NCBI GenBank assembly: GCA_016213595.1
Contig: JACRAA010000292.1
Location: 1 to 5,362, forward strand
Reading direction: 5' to 3'
Source of the DNA: Actinomycetota bacterium
GTDB taxonomy: Bacteria > Actinomycetota > Actinomycetes > Propionibacteriales > Propionibacteriaceae
DNA length: 5,362 nt
Part shown: positions 1 to 5,317 of the stretch, one piece after another
How the letters are laid out: each line of letters begins with the position of its first letter
Position numbering within the stretch: position 1 is the first letter of the stretch
Translations under genes and position numbers: made by a program
Notes under the pieces: generated by a model
Databases searched by the model: none
Told to the model about the DNA's origin: nothing
Seen by the model: only the letters and a program-made list of their open reading frames with translations

Positions 1-1
1 C

Positions 2-709
2 ATCACCACGGTCTACGTCACGCACGACCAGACCGAGGCGATGACGCTGGGCGACCGGGTGGCCGTGCTCAAGCGCGGCGTGCTCCAGCAGCACGCCACG
101 CCGCGCGAGCTCTACGAGAACCCCGCCAACCTCTTCGTGGCCGGCTTCATCGGCTCCCCGCCGATGAACTTCCTCCCCGCCAAGGTCGACGGCAACAAGG
201 TCGAGCTGCCGTTCGGCACCCTCACCATCCCCGAGGACAAGGCCGCCAAGGCGCAGGGCAAGGGCCTGCTCATCGCCGGCATCCGGCCTGACCACTTCGA
301 GGACGCCAGCGTGATGGACGCCGACAAGGTCAGCGACGAGGCCACCTTCAACGCGAAGGTCGACGTCGTGGAGTGGCTCGGCAACGAGGCCTACGCCTAC
401 AGCCCGTTCGAGGCCCCGCCCGAGGTGCGCGACCAGCTCACGCAGCTCGAGAAGGACCTCGACGGCGAGTCGATGCGCACCCAGCTGGTGATCTCGCTCG
501 ACGGGGCCAGCCGGATCAAGGAGGGCGACGACGCGACGATCTGGGTCGACGCCCGCAAGATCCACCTCTTCGACCCCTCGACCGGTGAGAACCTCACGAT
601 GGACGCCGACAACGCCGGGATCGTCCCCGGAGCGGCCGAGGCGCTCGCCAAGGCCGAGGAGGTCGGCAAGGAGCAGGACGCGGTCGACCCCCACGCGGCG
701 ACCACCTGA
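2..709 (+). CDS. ABC transporter ATP-binding protein, sugar (CUT1) type, C-terminal part, cut by left edge
   Basis: Nucleotide-binding subunit of a sugar ABC importer; it would hydrolyse ATP on the cytoplasmic face to drive permeases that are not in this window. Only the last 235 codons are present. The frame is open from base 2 and starts just before the H-loop: TVYVTHD with the switch histidine at visible residue 8, then EAMTLGDRVAVL. The family hallmark NLFVAGFIGSPPMNF follows at about residues 43-57 and leads into the C-terminal regulatory (TOBE/MalK-type) domain, which contains GIRPDHFED and ends near HLFDPSTGENL. Walker A, Q-loop, signature and Walker B lie upstream of the window. By alignment with the complete paralogue at 4090-5175, about 186 residues are missing, so the full protein would be about 420 residues, longer than that paralogue's 361. 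The extra length comes from an acidic insertion of about two dozen residues (APPEVRDQLTQLEKDLDGES region) and a tail of about 30 Ala/Glu/Asp-rich residues. The stop is TGA at 707-709. Family is certain; substrate unknown. Confidence 0.95.
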   Translation: MTTVYVTHDQTEAMTLGDRVAVLKRGVLQQHATPRELYENPANLFVAGFIGSPPMNFLPAKVDGNKVELPFGTLTIPEDKAAKAQGKGLLIAGIRPDHFEDASVMDADKVSDEATFNAKVDVVEWLGNEAYAYSPFEAPPEVRDQLTQLEKDLDGESMRTQLVISLDGASRIKEGDDATIWVDARKIHLFDPSTGENLTMDADNAGIVPGAAEALAKAEEVGKEQDAVDPHAATT

Positions 710-710
710 T

Positions 711-2564
711 CTACGGCGGGATGCCGCCGTCGTGGAGCCACGCGGCGGCATAGGGCTCCAGCGGGATCGCACCCTCGTGCAGCGAGGGGGCGGTCCCGCT
801 GACCGCGTCCCGGAGGCCGTCGGTGTGCAGGCCGAGCCAGTGCAGGACGTCGGCGTCGACCCACGCCCGCTCCCCCGTCACGTTGTGCGCCGCGAGCAGC
901 GGCCCCGACGGGTGGCGCCGCACGACGAGCAGTACGCCCGGGTCGCGGGGGTCCCACACCTCGGTGGGCGTCGCCGCGTGCAGGTGCGGCAGCTGACGAC
1001 GTACGTCGAGCCGGTGCCGCAGGCCGGACGTGAGGCCGCGCGGGCCCGTGCCGACGTCGACGACGCCCCACGGCATGCGGGGCCGGTGCACCCACCGGTT
1101 GTCGCCGGCGTGGGCCGGGTCGTCGGCCCAGCCGGGATCGTTGAGGAGCCCGAGCTCGTCGCCCATCCAGATCACGGGTAGCCCGCCGAAGGACAGGATC
1201 ACCGCGTGCGCCAGCAGGATCCGGGCGACCGACTGCGGATCTCCCGCCGCGAGGCCCGCGAGCGACGCCAGCGAGCCGGAGATCCGCCGGTCGCCGGTCT
1301 GCTCGTTCTGCTGGAAGACCAGCCCCCGCGCCCACGAGCCGGGGTAGGAGCCGGAGTACCAGTCGGAGAGGAATCGGCGGTGTGCCCAGGGATCGAGGCC
1401 GACAGCGTGGGCGTCCTCGTCGGCGATCGCCCACCCGATGTCGTCGTGGCAGCGGACGTACGTCGTCCACGCGGTGGTGGCCGGTGGCTGCGGCACCTGC
1501 TGGAGCGCACGCGAGGCCAGCCGGGCGTCGCCCGAGGCGAGCATCGACCAGATCTGCACCATGAGCCCGTTGTGGTAGGCGAGGTCGCTCACCCTGCCGG
1601 CGTGCTCGCCGACGCCGAGGTAGGCCGGCAGGTCGGCCGGACCCACGATCGCCTCGGCCTTGAAGAGCACCGCCGGCGCCGCGATCCGCGCGACCGTGCG
1701 CAGCGCACGGGTCAGGTCGTGCACCTCGGGCTCGTTCTGGCAGGCCGTGCCGAGGCGCTTCCAGATGAAGGCGATCGCGTCGAGCCGGAAGACCTCGACC
1801 CCGAGGTTCGCCAGCGTGAGGATGATGTCGGCGTACTCGCAGAGCACCGAGGGGTTCGACCAGTTGACGTCCCACTGGTAGTCGTTGAAGGTCGTCCAGA
1901 CCCAGCCCGCGAGCTCGTCGTCCCAGGTGAAGTTGCCGGGCGCGAAGTCGGGGAAGACCTCGGGAAGCGTCGCCTCGTAGGCATCCGGCCCCTCGCGGTC
2001 GGCGAAGGTGTGGAAGTAGCCGCGCTTCTCCGCGTCCCCCGCACGCGCCGCCGCCGCCCACTCGTGCTCGCGCGCGACGTGGTTGAGCACGAGGTCGAGG
2101 CACAGGCTGATGCCCTCGCCAAGCAGCGTCGTGGCGAGGTCGCGCAGGTCGTCGGTGTCACCGAGGTCGGCGCGCACGGAGCGGTAGTCGGCGACCGCGT
2201 AGCCCCCGTCGTTGGGCCCCGGTCGCGGCGTCAGGAGGGGCATGAGGTGGAGGTAGCCGACGCCGAGGTCGCGCAGGTAGGGCACGCGCGCCTCGACGCC
2301 GCGCAGGGTGTCGGCGAAGCGGTCGGCGTACGCCGCGTAGCCGAGCATGCCGGGTCGCTGGAACCAGTCGGGCTCGGCCAGCCTTCGCTCGTCGAGCGCG
2401 CGCAGGTCGTCGGGCCTGGCGGCGTGCGCGGCGCGGGCGATCGCGACCAGGCGGTCCGCGACCGAAGGCGCCGCGTCGGTGCCGTAGACCCGCTCGAGAG
2501 TGCGGACGAGGTCGGGCTCCCACTGCTCGATCCGGCTCTCGAATCCGGCATCCGTCGGGGTCAC
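711..2564 (-). CDS. GH13 amylosucrase / sucrose hydrolase (GH13_4-like)
   Basis: Alpha-amylase superfamily enzyme of 617 residues. Amylosucrases transfer the glucosyl unit of sucrose to an alpha-glucan and release fructose; close relatives mainly hydrolyse sucrose. Visible motifs: YLHLMPLL (about 104-111); NDGGYAVADYR with D119; region I DLVLNH (D157, N161, H162) followed by REHEWA; WVWTTFNDYQWDVNWSNP (221-238); region II FRLDAIAFIWK with R260 and nucleophile D262; region III FKAEAIV with acid/base E304; region IV VRCHDDIGW with H373 and D374; and DNRWVHRPR with R490, the likely partner of D119 in the salt bridge that closes the amylosucrase pocket. The barrel spans roughly 70-505, followed by a beta C-domain. 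The N-terminal helical part is shorter than in the roughly 636-residue Neisseria enzyme. There is no signal peptide. The start is GTG (2562-2564), without a Shine-Dalgarno but 6 nt after a -10-like box, suggesting a leaderless mRNA. The gene is divergent from the beta-fructosidase at 2627. Hydrolase versus polymerase activity cannot be decided from sequence. Confidence 0.93.
   Translation of the reverse strand: MTPTDAGFESRIEQWEPDLVRTLERVYGTDAAPSVADRLVAIARAAHAARPDDLRALDERRLAEPDWFQRPGMLGYAAYADRFADTLRGVEARVPYLRDLGVGYLHLMPLLTPRPGPNDGGYAVADYRSVRADLGDTDDLRDLATTLLGEGISLCLDLVLNHVAREHEWAAAARAGDAEKRGYFHTFADREGPDAYEATLPEVFPDFAPGNFTWDDELAGWVWTTFNDYQWDVNWSNPSVLCEYADIILTLANLGVEVFRLDAIAFIWKRLGTACQNEPEVHDLTRALRTVARIAAPAVLFKAEAIVGPADLPAYLGVGEHAGRVSDLAYHNGLMVQIWSMLASGDARLASRALQQVPQPPATTAWTTYVRCHDDIGWAIADEDAHAVGLDPWAHRRFLSDWYSGSYPGSWARGLVFQQNEQTGDRRISGSLASLAGLAAGDPQSVARILLAHAVILSFGGLPVIWMGDELGLLNDPGWADDPAHAGDNRWVHRPRMPWGVVDVGTGPRGLTSGLRHRLDVRRQLPHLHAATPTEVWDPRDPGVLLVVRRHPSGPLLAAHNVTGERAWVDADVLHWLGLHTDGLRDAVSGTAPSLHEGAIPLEPYAAAWLHDGGIPP
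721..751. terminator. Hairpin inside the GH13 3' end, likely bidirectional terminator
   Basis: ATGCCGCCG (721-729) pairs perfectly with CGGCGGCAT (743-751). Inside, after a bulged T at 730, CGTG (731-734) pairs with CACG (739-742) around a 4-nt loop. It starts 12 bases after the stop codon of the left-edge ATPase and lies within about codons 604-615 of the GH13 gene, because the two genes converge with only base 710 between their stop codons. There is no T-run on either strand, which is common for actinobacterial terminators. The structure is seen directly; the terminator role is inferred from position and stability. Confidence 0.6.
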
Positions 2565-2570
2565 GCGAGC

Positions 2571-2599
2571 AGTATGTCGGCACGGGCCCTGCCCGTCAC
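2571..2599 (-). promoter_or_regulatory. Promoter candidate for the GH13 gene (leaderless start)
   Basis: Read on the minus strand: -35 GTGACG (2599-2594, four of six matches to TTGACA), a 17-base spacer, then -10 CATACT (2576-2571, five of six matches to TATAAT). Six bases (GCTCGC) separate the -10 from the GTG start at 2564, so transcription would begin at or next to the start codon. No purine-rich ribosome binding site lies in the last 15 bases before GTG, which agrees with a leaderless transcript. Inferred from sequence only. Confidence 0.5.
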
Positions 2600-2620
2600 G
2601 GGCCCAGCGCCCTACGCTGG
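2582..2620. repeat. Cluster of inverted repeats, probable operator region between divergent sucrose genes
   Basis: Three perfect inverted repeats are packed into 39 bp. ACGGGC-CCT-GCCCGT lies at 2582-2596. GCCCGT-C-ACGGGC lies at 2591-2603 and shares its left arm with the first. CCAGCG-CCCTA-CGCTGG lies at 2604-2620. The hexamer ACGGGC therefore occurs three times in alternating orientation, and CACGGGCCC is directly repeated at 2581-2589 and 2597-2605. The first two repeats cover the -35 candidates of both divergent promoters, and the third covers the -10 of the fructosidase promoter. This arrangement suits a transcription factor controlling both genes. The regulator's family is not identifiable from these arms. 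Confidence 0.55.
2589..2618 (+). promoter_or_regulatory. Promoter candidate for the beta-fructosidase gene (leaderless start)
   Basis: The -10-like TACGCT (2613-2618) fits the actinobacterial TANNNT pattern and ends 8 bases before the GTG start at 2627, so the transcript would start at or within a base or two of the start codon. The -35 is weak: CTGCCC (2589-2594) at 18-base spacing has three of six matches. There is no Shine-Dalgarno upstream of GTG. A weak -35 buried in inverted repeats would fit an activator- or repressor-controlled promoter, but that is inference. Confidence 0.4.
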
Positions 2621-2626
2621 CGCGTC

Positions 2627-4027
2627 GTGAGCACCGAACGGCCGAGCCGCCCGCGCGACCACTTCACCCCGGGTCGCGGCTGGCTCAACGACCCCAACGG
2701 GCTGGTGCACCACGACGGCGAGTGGCACCTGTTCTTCCAGCACTGGCCCGACGCGCTGGTGCACGGGCCGATGTCGTGGGGGCACGCCGTGAGCCGCGAC
2801 CTGCTAGACTGGACCGAGCTCCCGGTCGCCCTGCCCGCGACCGAGGCCGAGCACATGTGGTCGGGCAGCGTCGTCCACGACGCCGCGAACACCTCGGGCC
2901 TCGGCACCGAGGACGCGGGTCCGCTCGTCGCGCTCTACACCAGCTTCGACCCGGTCGGGCTGGGCCAGGCCCAGTCGCTCGCCTGGAGCACCGACCACGG
3001 CCGCACCTGGACGCCGTACGCCCACAACCCGGTGATCGACATCGGCTCCACCGCCTTCCGCGACCCCAAGGTCCTCCGGCACGACGACGGGTGGCTGATG
3101 GTCCTCGTGCTCGCGGAAGCGCGCACCGTCGAGGTCTACCGGTCCCCCGACCTCGTGCACTGGGAGCACGCGTCGAGCTTTGGGCCCGCGGGATCGGTCG
3201 AGGGCGTCTGGGAGTGCCCCGACCTCCTCCGCGTGCCGATCGAGGGCACGGACGCGACCGCCGTGGTGCTGCTCGTCAGCGTGCTCAGTGGCGCACCCGC
3301 GGGCGGGTCGGGCATGCAGTACTTCGTCGGGGAGCTGGACGGACTGGAGCTCCGCGCGACCCAGGACGCGCAGTGGCTGGACCACGGGGCCGACTGCTAC
3401 GCCGCCGTGTCCTACTCCGACGCCCCCGGGCCCGAGCCGGTCGTGCAGGGCTGGATGAGCAACTGGCAGTACGCCAACGACGTGCCGGCCACCGACTTCC
3501 GGGGTTCGATGACGCTCGCCCGCCGGCTGTCGCTGCGGCGCCGCGACGGCCGCCTGGCACTGGTCCAGCGACCGGTGGTCCGCGGCGGCGAGGTCGTGCA
3601 CGCGGTGACCGACCTGGAGCTCGACGGCACCACGACGCTGCCCGTCGCCGCGACGTCCTTCCGGGTCACGGCCGAGGTCGAGCCCGGGACGGCCCACCGG
3701 TTCGGGCTGCACGTGCGCGTCGGTCCGGACGAGCGGACGACCGTGTGGGTCGACGCCGTCGCCGGCGTGGTGGCGCTGGACCGCACGCGGTCGGGGACCA
3801 GCGACTTCCATCCCGGCTTCGCGGCCGTGCACACCGCACCGCTGCCGCCGGGCGACGCGCCGGTCCGGCTGGAGGTGGTGGTCGACGAGTCGTCGGTGGA
3901 GGTCTTCGTCGGCGACGGCGAGGTGGTCCTCACCGACCTGGTCGTCCCCGGTCCCGACCGCACGCGCATCGAGGTCGGCGCCGAGGGCGGCACGGCGGTC
4001 GGCAGGCGTCTCGAGGTGCACGGCTGA
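2627..4027 (+). CDS. GH32 beta-fructosidase (exo-levanase / fructan beta-fructosidase type), cytoplasmic
   Basis: Retaining glycoside hydrolase of 466 residues that releases terminal fructose from sucrose, fructo-oligosaccharides or levan/inulin-type chains. Motifs in order: WLNDPNG (19-25) with nucleophile D22; FFQHWP; WSGS (78-81); FRDP with transition-state stabiliser D146; WECPD with acid/base E196; GADCYAAVSYSD then GWMSNWQYANDVP (about 254-287), as in SacC levanases and exo-inulinases rather than SacA sucrose-6-phosphate hydrolases; MTLARRLSL; and DESSVEVFVGDG (420-431), typical of the C-terminal beta-sandwich. The five-bladed propeller spans roughly 10-310 and the sandwich 325-466. The catalytic motif sits only 18 residues from the N-terminus with no hydrophobic leader, so the protein should stay in the cytoplasm and act on imported sugar, whereas many levanases are secreted. 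The GTG start (2627) is preceded by a -10-like TACGCT and no Shine-Dalgarno. Divergent from the GH13 gene. Sucrose versus fructan preference is not decidable. Confidence 0.95.
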   Translation: MSTERPSRPRDHFTPGRGWLNDPNGLVHHDGEWHLFFQHWPDALVHGPMSWGHAVSRDLLDWTELPVALPATEAEHMWSGSVVHDAANTSGLGTEDAGPLVALYTSFDPVGLGQAQSLAWSTDHGRTWTPYAHNPVIDIGSTAFRDPKVLRHDDGWLMVLVLAEARTVEVYRSPDLVHWEHASSFGPAGSVEGVWECPDLLRVPIEGTDATAVVLLVSVLSGAPAGGSGMQYFVGELDGLELRATQDAQWLDHGADCYAAVSYSDAPGPEPVVQGWMSNWQYANDVPATDFRGSMTLARRLSLRRRDGRLALVQRPVVRGGEVVHAVTDLELDGTTTLPVAATSFRVTAEVEPGTAHRFGLHVRVGPDERTTVWVDAVAGVVALDRTRSGTSDFHPGFAAVHTAPLPPGDAPVRLEVVVDESSVEVFVGDGEVVLTDLVVPGPDRTRIEVGAEGGTAVGRRLEVHG

Positions 4028-4028
4028 G

Positions 4029-4075
4029 ACGCGCGAAGGCCCCCGGAGCGTGGTGCTCCGGGGGCCCTCGCGCGT
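4029..4075. terminator. Bidirectional terminator between the fructosidase and the right-hand ATPase gene
   Basis: A 47-nt near-perfect hairpin. The outer stem ACGCGCGA (4029-4036) pairs with TCGCGCGT (4068-4075), 8 bp. After one A/C mismatch, the inner stem GGCCCCCGGAGC (4038-4049) pairs with GCTCCGGGGGCC (4055-4066), 12 bp, closed by the loop GTGGT. It begins one base after the TGA of the fructosidase gene (4025-4027) and ends 14 bases before the stop of the convergent ATPase gene (4090-4092). No U-tract follows on either strand. Confidence 0.88.
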
Positions 4076-4089
4076 GCGGGTCCTGAGGG

Positions 4090-5175
4090 TCAGGCGGAGA
4101 GGCGCTCGCCCGACTCCGTGTCGAACACGTGCACGTGCTGCGGGTCGGTCGTGACGTGGAGCGTCTCGCCCTTGGCCGGGTGGTGCCGGCCGGCGATGCG
4201 GACGATCACGTTGGAGGGCGCGCCCTCCACGTCGCAGGTGCCGTAGACGAAGCTGTCGGCGCCGAGCTCCTCGACGACCGTGACCGTCACCGGCAGGCCG
4301 CCGTCCTCGGAGTTGACCAGACGCCAGTTCTCCGGGCGGACGCCGACGGTGACGTTGCCGGACATCTTCTTCTCGGCGGTCGGGTCGACCGGCACGGCGT
4401 AGCCGCCCACCTTGACCGTCCCGTCCTCGGCCGCCACGCCCTCGAGCAGGTTCATCTGCGGCGAGCCGATGAAGCCGGCGACGAAGAGGTTGGCGGGCTT
4501 GTCGTAGAGCTTGAGCGGGGTGTCGACCTGCTGGAGGATGCCCAGCTTCATGACCGCGACGCGGTCGCCCATCGTCATTGCCTCGACCTGGTCGTGGGTG
4601 ACGTAGACGGTGGTGACGCCGAGGTCCTGCTGGAGCTTGGCAATGTCCGTGCGGGTCGCCACGCGCATCTTGGCGTCGAGGTTGGACAGCGGCTCGTCCA
4701 TGCAGAACACCTGCGGGTTGCGGACGATCGCGCGACCCATCGCGACGCGCTGGCGCTGGCCACCGGAGAGGGCCTTCGGCTTGCGCTGGAGGTACTCGGT
4801 GAGCTGGAGGATCTCGGCGGCCTTGGCGACGCGCTCCTTCTGCTCTGCCTTCGACACCTTGGCCATCTTCAGCGAGAACGCCATGTTCTCCTCGACCGAC
4901 ATGTGCGGGTAGAGCGCGTAGTTCTGGAACACCATCGCGATGTCGCGGTCCTTGGGCGGGACGTTGGTGACGTCGCGGTCACCGATGAAGATCTTCCCGT
5001 CGTTGACCTCCTCCAGGCCTGCGAGCATGCGCAGGGTGGTGGACTTCCCGCAGCCCGACGGGCCCACGAGCACCATGAACTCGCCGTCCTTGATGTCCAG
5101 GCTGATGCCGGGGACTGCTGGTTCGTCGGCCCCGGGATACCACCGCTGGGCCTTCTCGAAAGTGACTGTTGCCAT
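4090..5175 (-). CDS. ugpC: Sugar ABC transporter ATP-binding protein, MsiK/UgpC/MsmK group
   Basis: Complete 361-residue ATPase of the carbohydrate-uptake (CUT1) importers; a dimer binds two permeases at the membrane and powers sugar uptake. Motifs: Walker A GPSGCGKST (38-46, K44); Q-loop FQNYALYP (Q84); signature LSGGQRQR (136-143); Walker B VFCMDEP (D160, catalytic E161); D-loop SNLDA; and H-loop YVTHDQ (H194). The NLFVAGFIGSPQMN junction (229-242) leads to a TOBE-type regulatory domain containing GVRPENW and ending HVFDTESGERL. The ATG start has a strong Shine-Dalgarno, its own promoter and a Crp-like site. No permease or binding-protein gene is adjacent: the left neighbour is convergent and the right flank is a control region. 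Such orphan placement is typical of MsiK-like ATPases that serve several importers, but that role is inference. The symbol follows the common automatic name for this subfamily; glycerol-phosphate transport is not implied. It is paralogous to the fragment at 2-709 but lacks that protein's insertion and long tail. Confidence 0.95.
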   Translation of the reverse strand: MATVTFEKAQRWYPGADEPAVPGISLDIKDGEFMVLVGPSGCGKSTTLRMLAGLEEVNDGKIFIGDRDVTNVPPKDRDIAMVFQNYALYPHMSVEENMAFSLKMAKVSKAEQKERVAKAAEILQLTEYLQRKPKALSGGQRQRVAMGRAIVRNPQVFCMDEPLSNLDAKMRVATRTDIAKLQQDLGVTTVYVTHDQVEAMTMGDRVAVMKLGILQQVDTPLKLYDKPANLFVAGFIGSPQMNLLEGVAAEDGTVKVGGYAVPVDPTAEKKMSGNVTVGVRPENWRLVNSEDGGLPVTVTVVEELGADSFVYGTCDVEGAPSNVIVRIAGRHHPAKGETLHVTTDPQHVHVFDTESGERLSA

Positions 5176-5182
5176 GACTTTT

Positions 5183-5188
5183 CTCCTT
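5183..5188 (-). promoter_or_regulatory. Ribosome binding site of the right-hand ATPase gene
   Basis: On the minus strand AAGGAG lies 7 bases before the ATG at 5175-5173. It fixes the start, and contrasts with the two sucrose-enzyme genes, which have no Shine-Dalgarno. Confidence 0.9.
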
Positions 5189-5190
5189 CA

Positions 5191-5208
5191 CCGGCAGGTA
5201 CGTGCCGG
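5191..5208 (-). promoter_or_regulatory. Inverted repeat in the 5' leader of the ATPase mRNA
   Basis: CCGGCA (5191-5196) and TGCCGG (5203-5208) form a perfect 6-bp stem with a 6-nt loop. It lies in the predicted leader, two bases upstream of the Shine-Dalgarno. It could shape leader folding or stability, or be a DNA operator; nothing in the sequence decides between these. Confidence 0.35.
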
Positions 5209-5222
5209 ACGATCCGTAGTGA

Positions 5223-5238
5223 AGTGACGCGCCTCACA
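5223..5238. promoter_or_regulatory. Crp/GlxR-type (cAMP receptor) binding site
   Basis: AGTGA-CGCGCC-TCACA matches the TGTGA-N6-TCACA consensus of the Crp family, including actinobacterial GlxR/Crp, at nine of ten fixed positions, with the correct 6-base spacing. It overlaps the last half of the -10 box and the predicted transcription start of the ATPase gene, a position expected to repress when occupied. The match is seen directly; regulator and direction of control are inferred. Confidence 0.6.
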
Positions 5239-5264
5239 CTAGGGCTGGCCCTCGGGCGTGGCAA
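5236..5264 (-). promoter_or_regulatory. Promoter of the right-hand ATPase gene
   Basis: On the minus strand: -35 TTGCCA (5264-5259, five of six matches to TTGACA), a 17-base spacer, then -10 TAGTGT (5241-5236, fits TANNNT). The predicted start is near 5229, giving a leader of about 54 nt with the inverted repeat at 5191-5208 and the Shine-Dalgarno at 5183-5188. Confidence 0.6.
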
Positions 5265-5291
5265 CGCTCGAGGCTTGTCGTCTCACCGGGC

Positions 5292-5308
5292 GCACGGACC
5301 CTCCGTGC
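5292..5308. repeat. Perfect 17-bp inverted repeat in the right-hand control region
   Basis: GCACGGA (5292-5298), a 3-base centre CCC, then TCCGTGC (5302-5308). It lies upstream of the ATPase promoter and just before a possible rightward gene start, so it could be an operator for either. It resembles the repeat at 2582-2596 in sharing an ACGG...CCGT-type pair of arms around a CCCT core, but arm length and sequence differ. Confidence 0.4.
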
Positions 5309-5317
5309 CGTACGGTC

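Noticed and set aside
397..2103. Long open frame on the minus strand within and past the GH13 gene
   Set aside because: Arg/Ala/Gly/Pro-rich low-complexity product in an alternate frame of the same strand as the GH13 gene, which has all catalytic motifs in order. Typical of high-GC DNA.
1206..2630. Open frame of 474 codons on the plus strand opposite the GH13 gene
   Set aside because: Arg/Val/Gly/Glu-rich antisense shadow with no recognisable motif, overlapping a well-supported gene.
2804..4021. Open frame of 405 codons on the minus strand opposite the beta-fructosidase
   Set aside because: Antisense shadow rich in Arg, Val, Asp and His; no coherent domain.
2500..4086. Open frame of 528 codons on the plus strand overlapping the beta-fructosidase
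   Set aside because: Extremely arginine-rich alternate-frame product that also runs through the terminator at 4029-4075; the overlapping GH32 frame has every family motif.
4082..4094. Small inverted repeat CCTGA-GGG-TCAGG over the ATPase stop codon
   Set aside because: Only five base pairs with a 3-nt loop, next to a far stronger terminator; easily due to chance.
4610..4912. Plus-strand open frame of 100 codons opposite the right-hand ATPase
   Set aside because: No ribosome binding site, no motif, and it lies entirely within conserved ATPase coding sequence.
2..5175. The two sugar-ABC ATPases as a duplication flanking an inserted cassette
   Set aside because: They are in opposite orientation and clearly diverged in sequence and length, and I see no flanking repeats, transposase or composition change, so a recent duplication or insertion is not supported.
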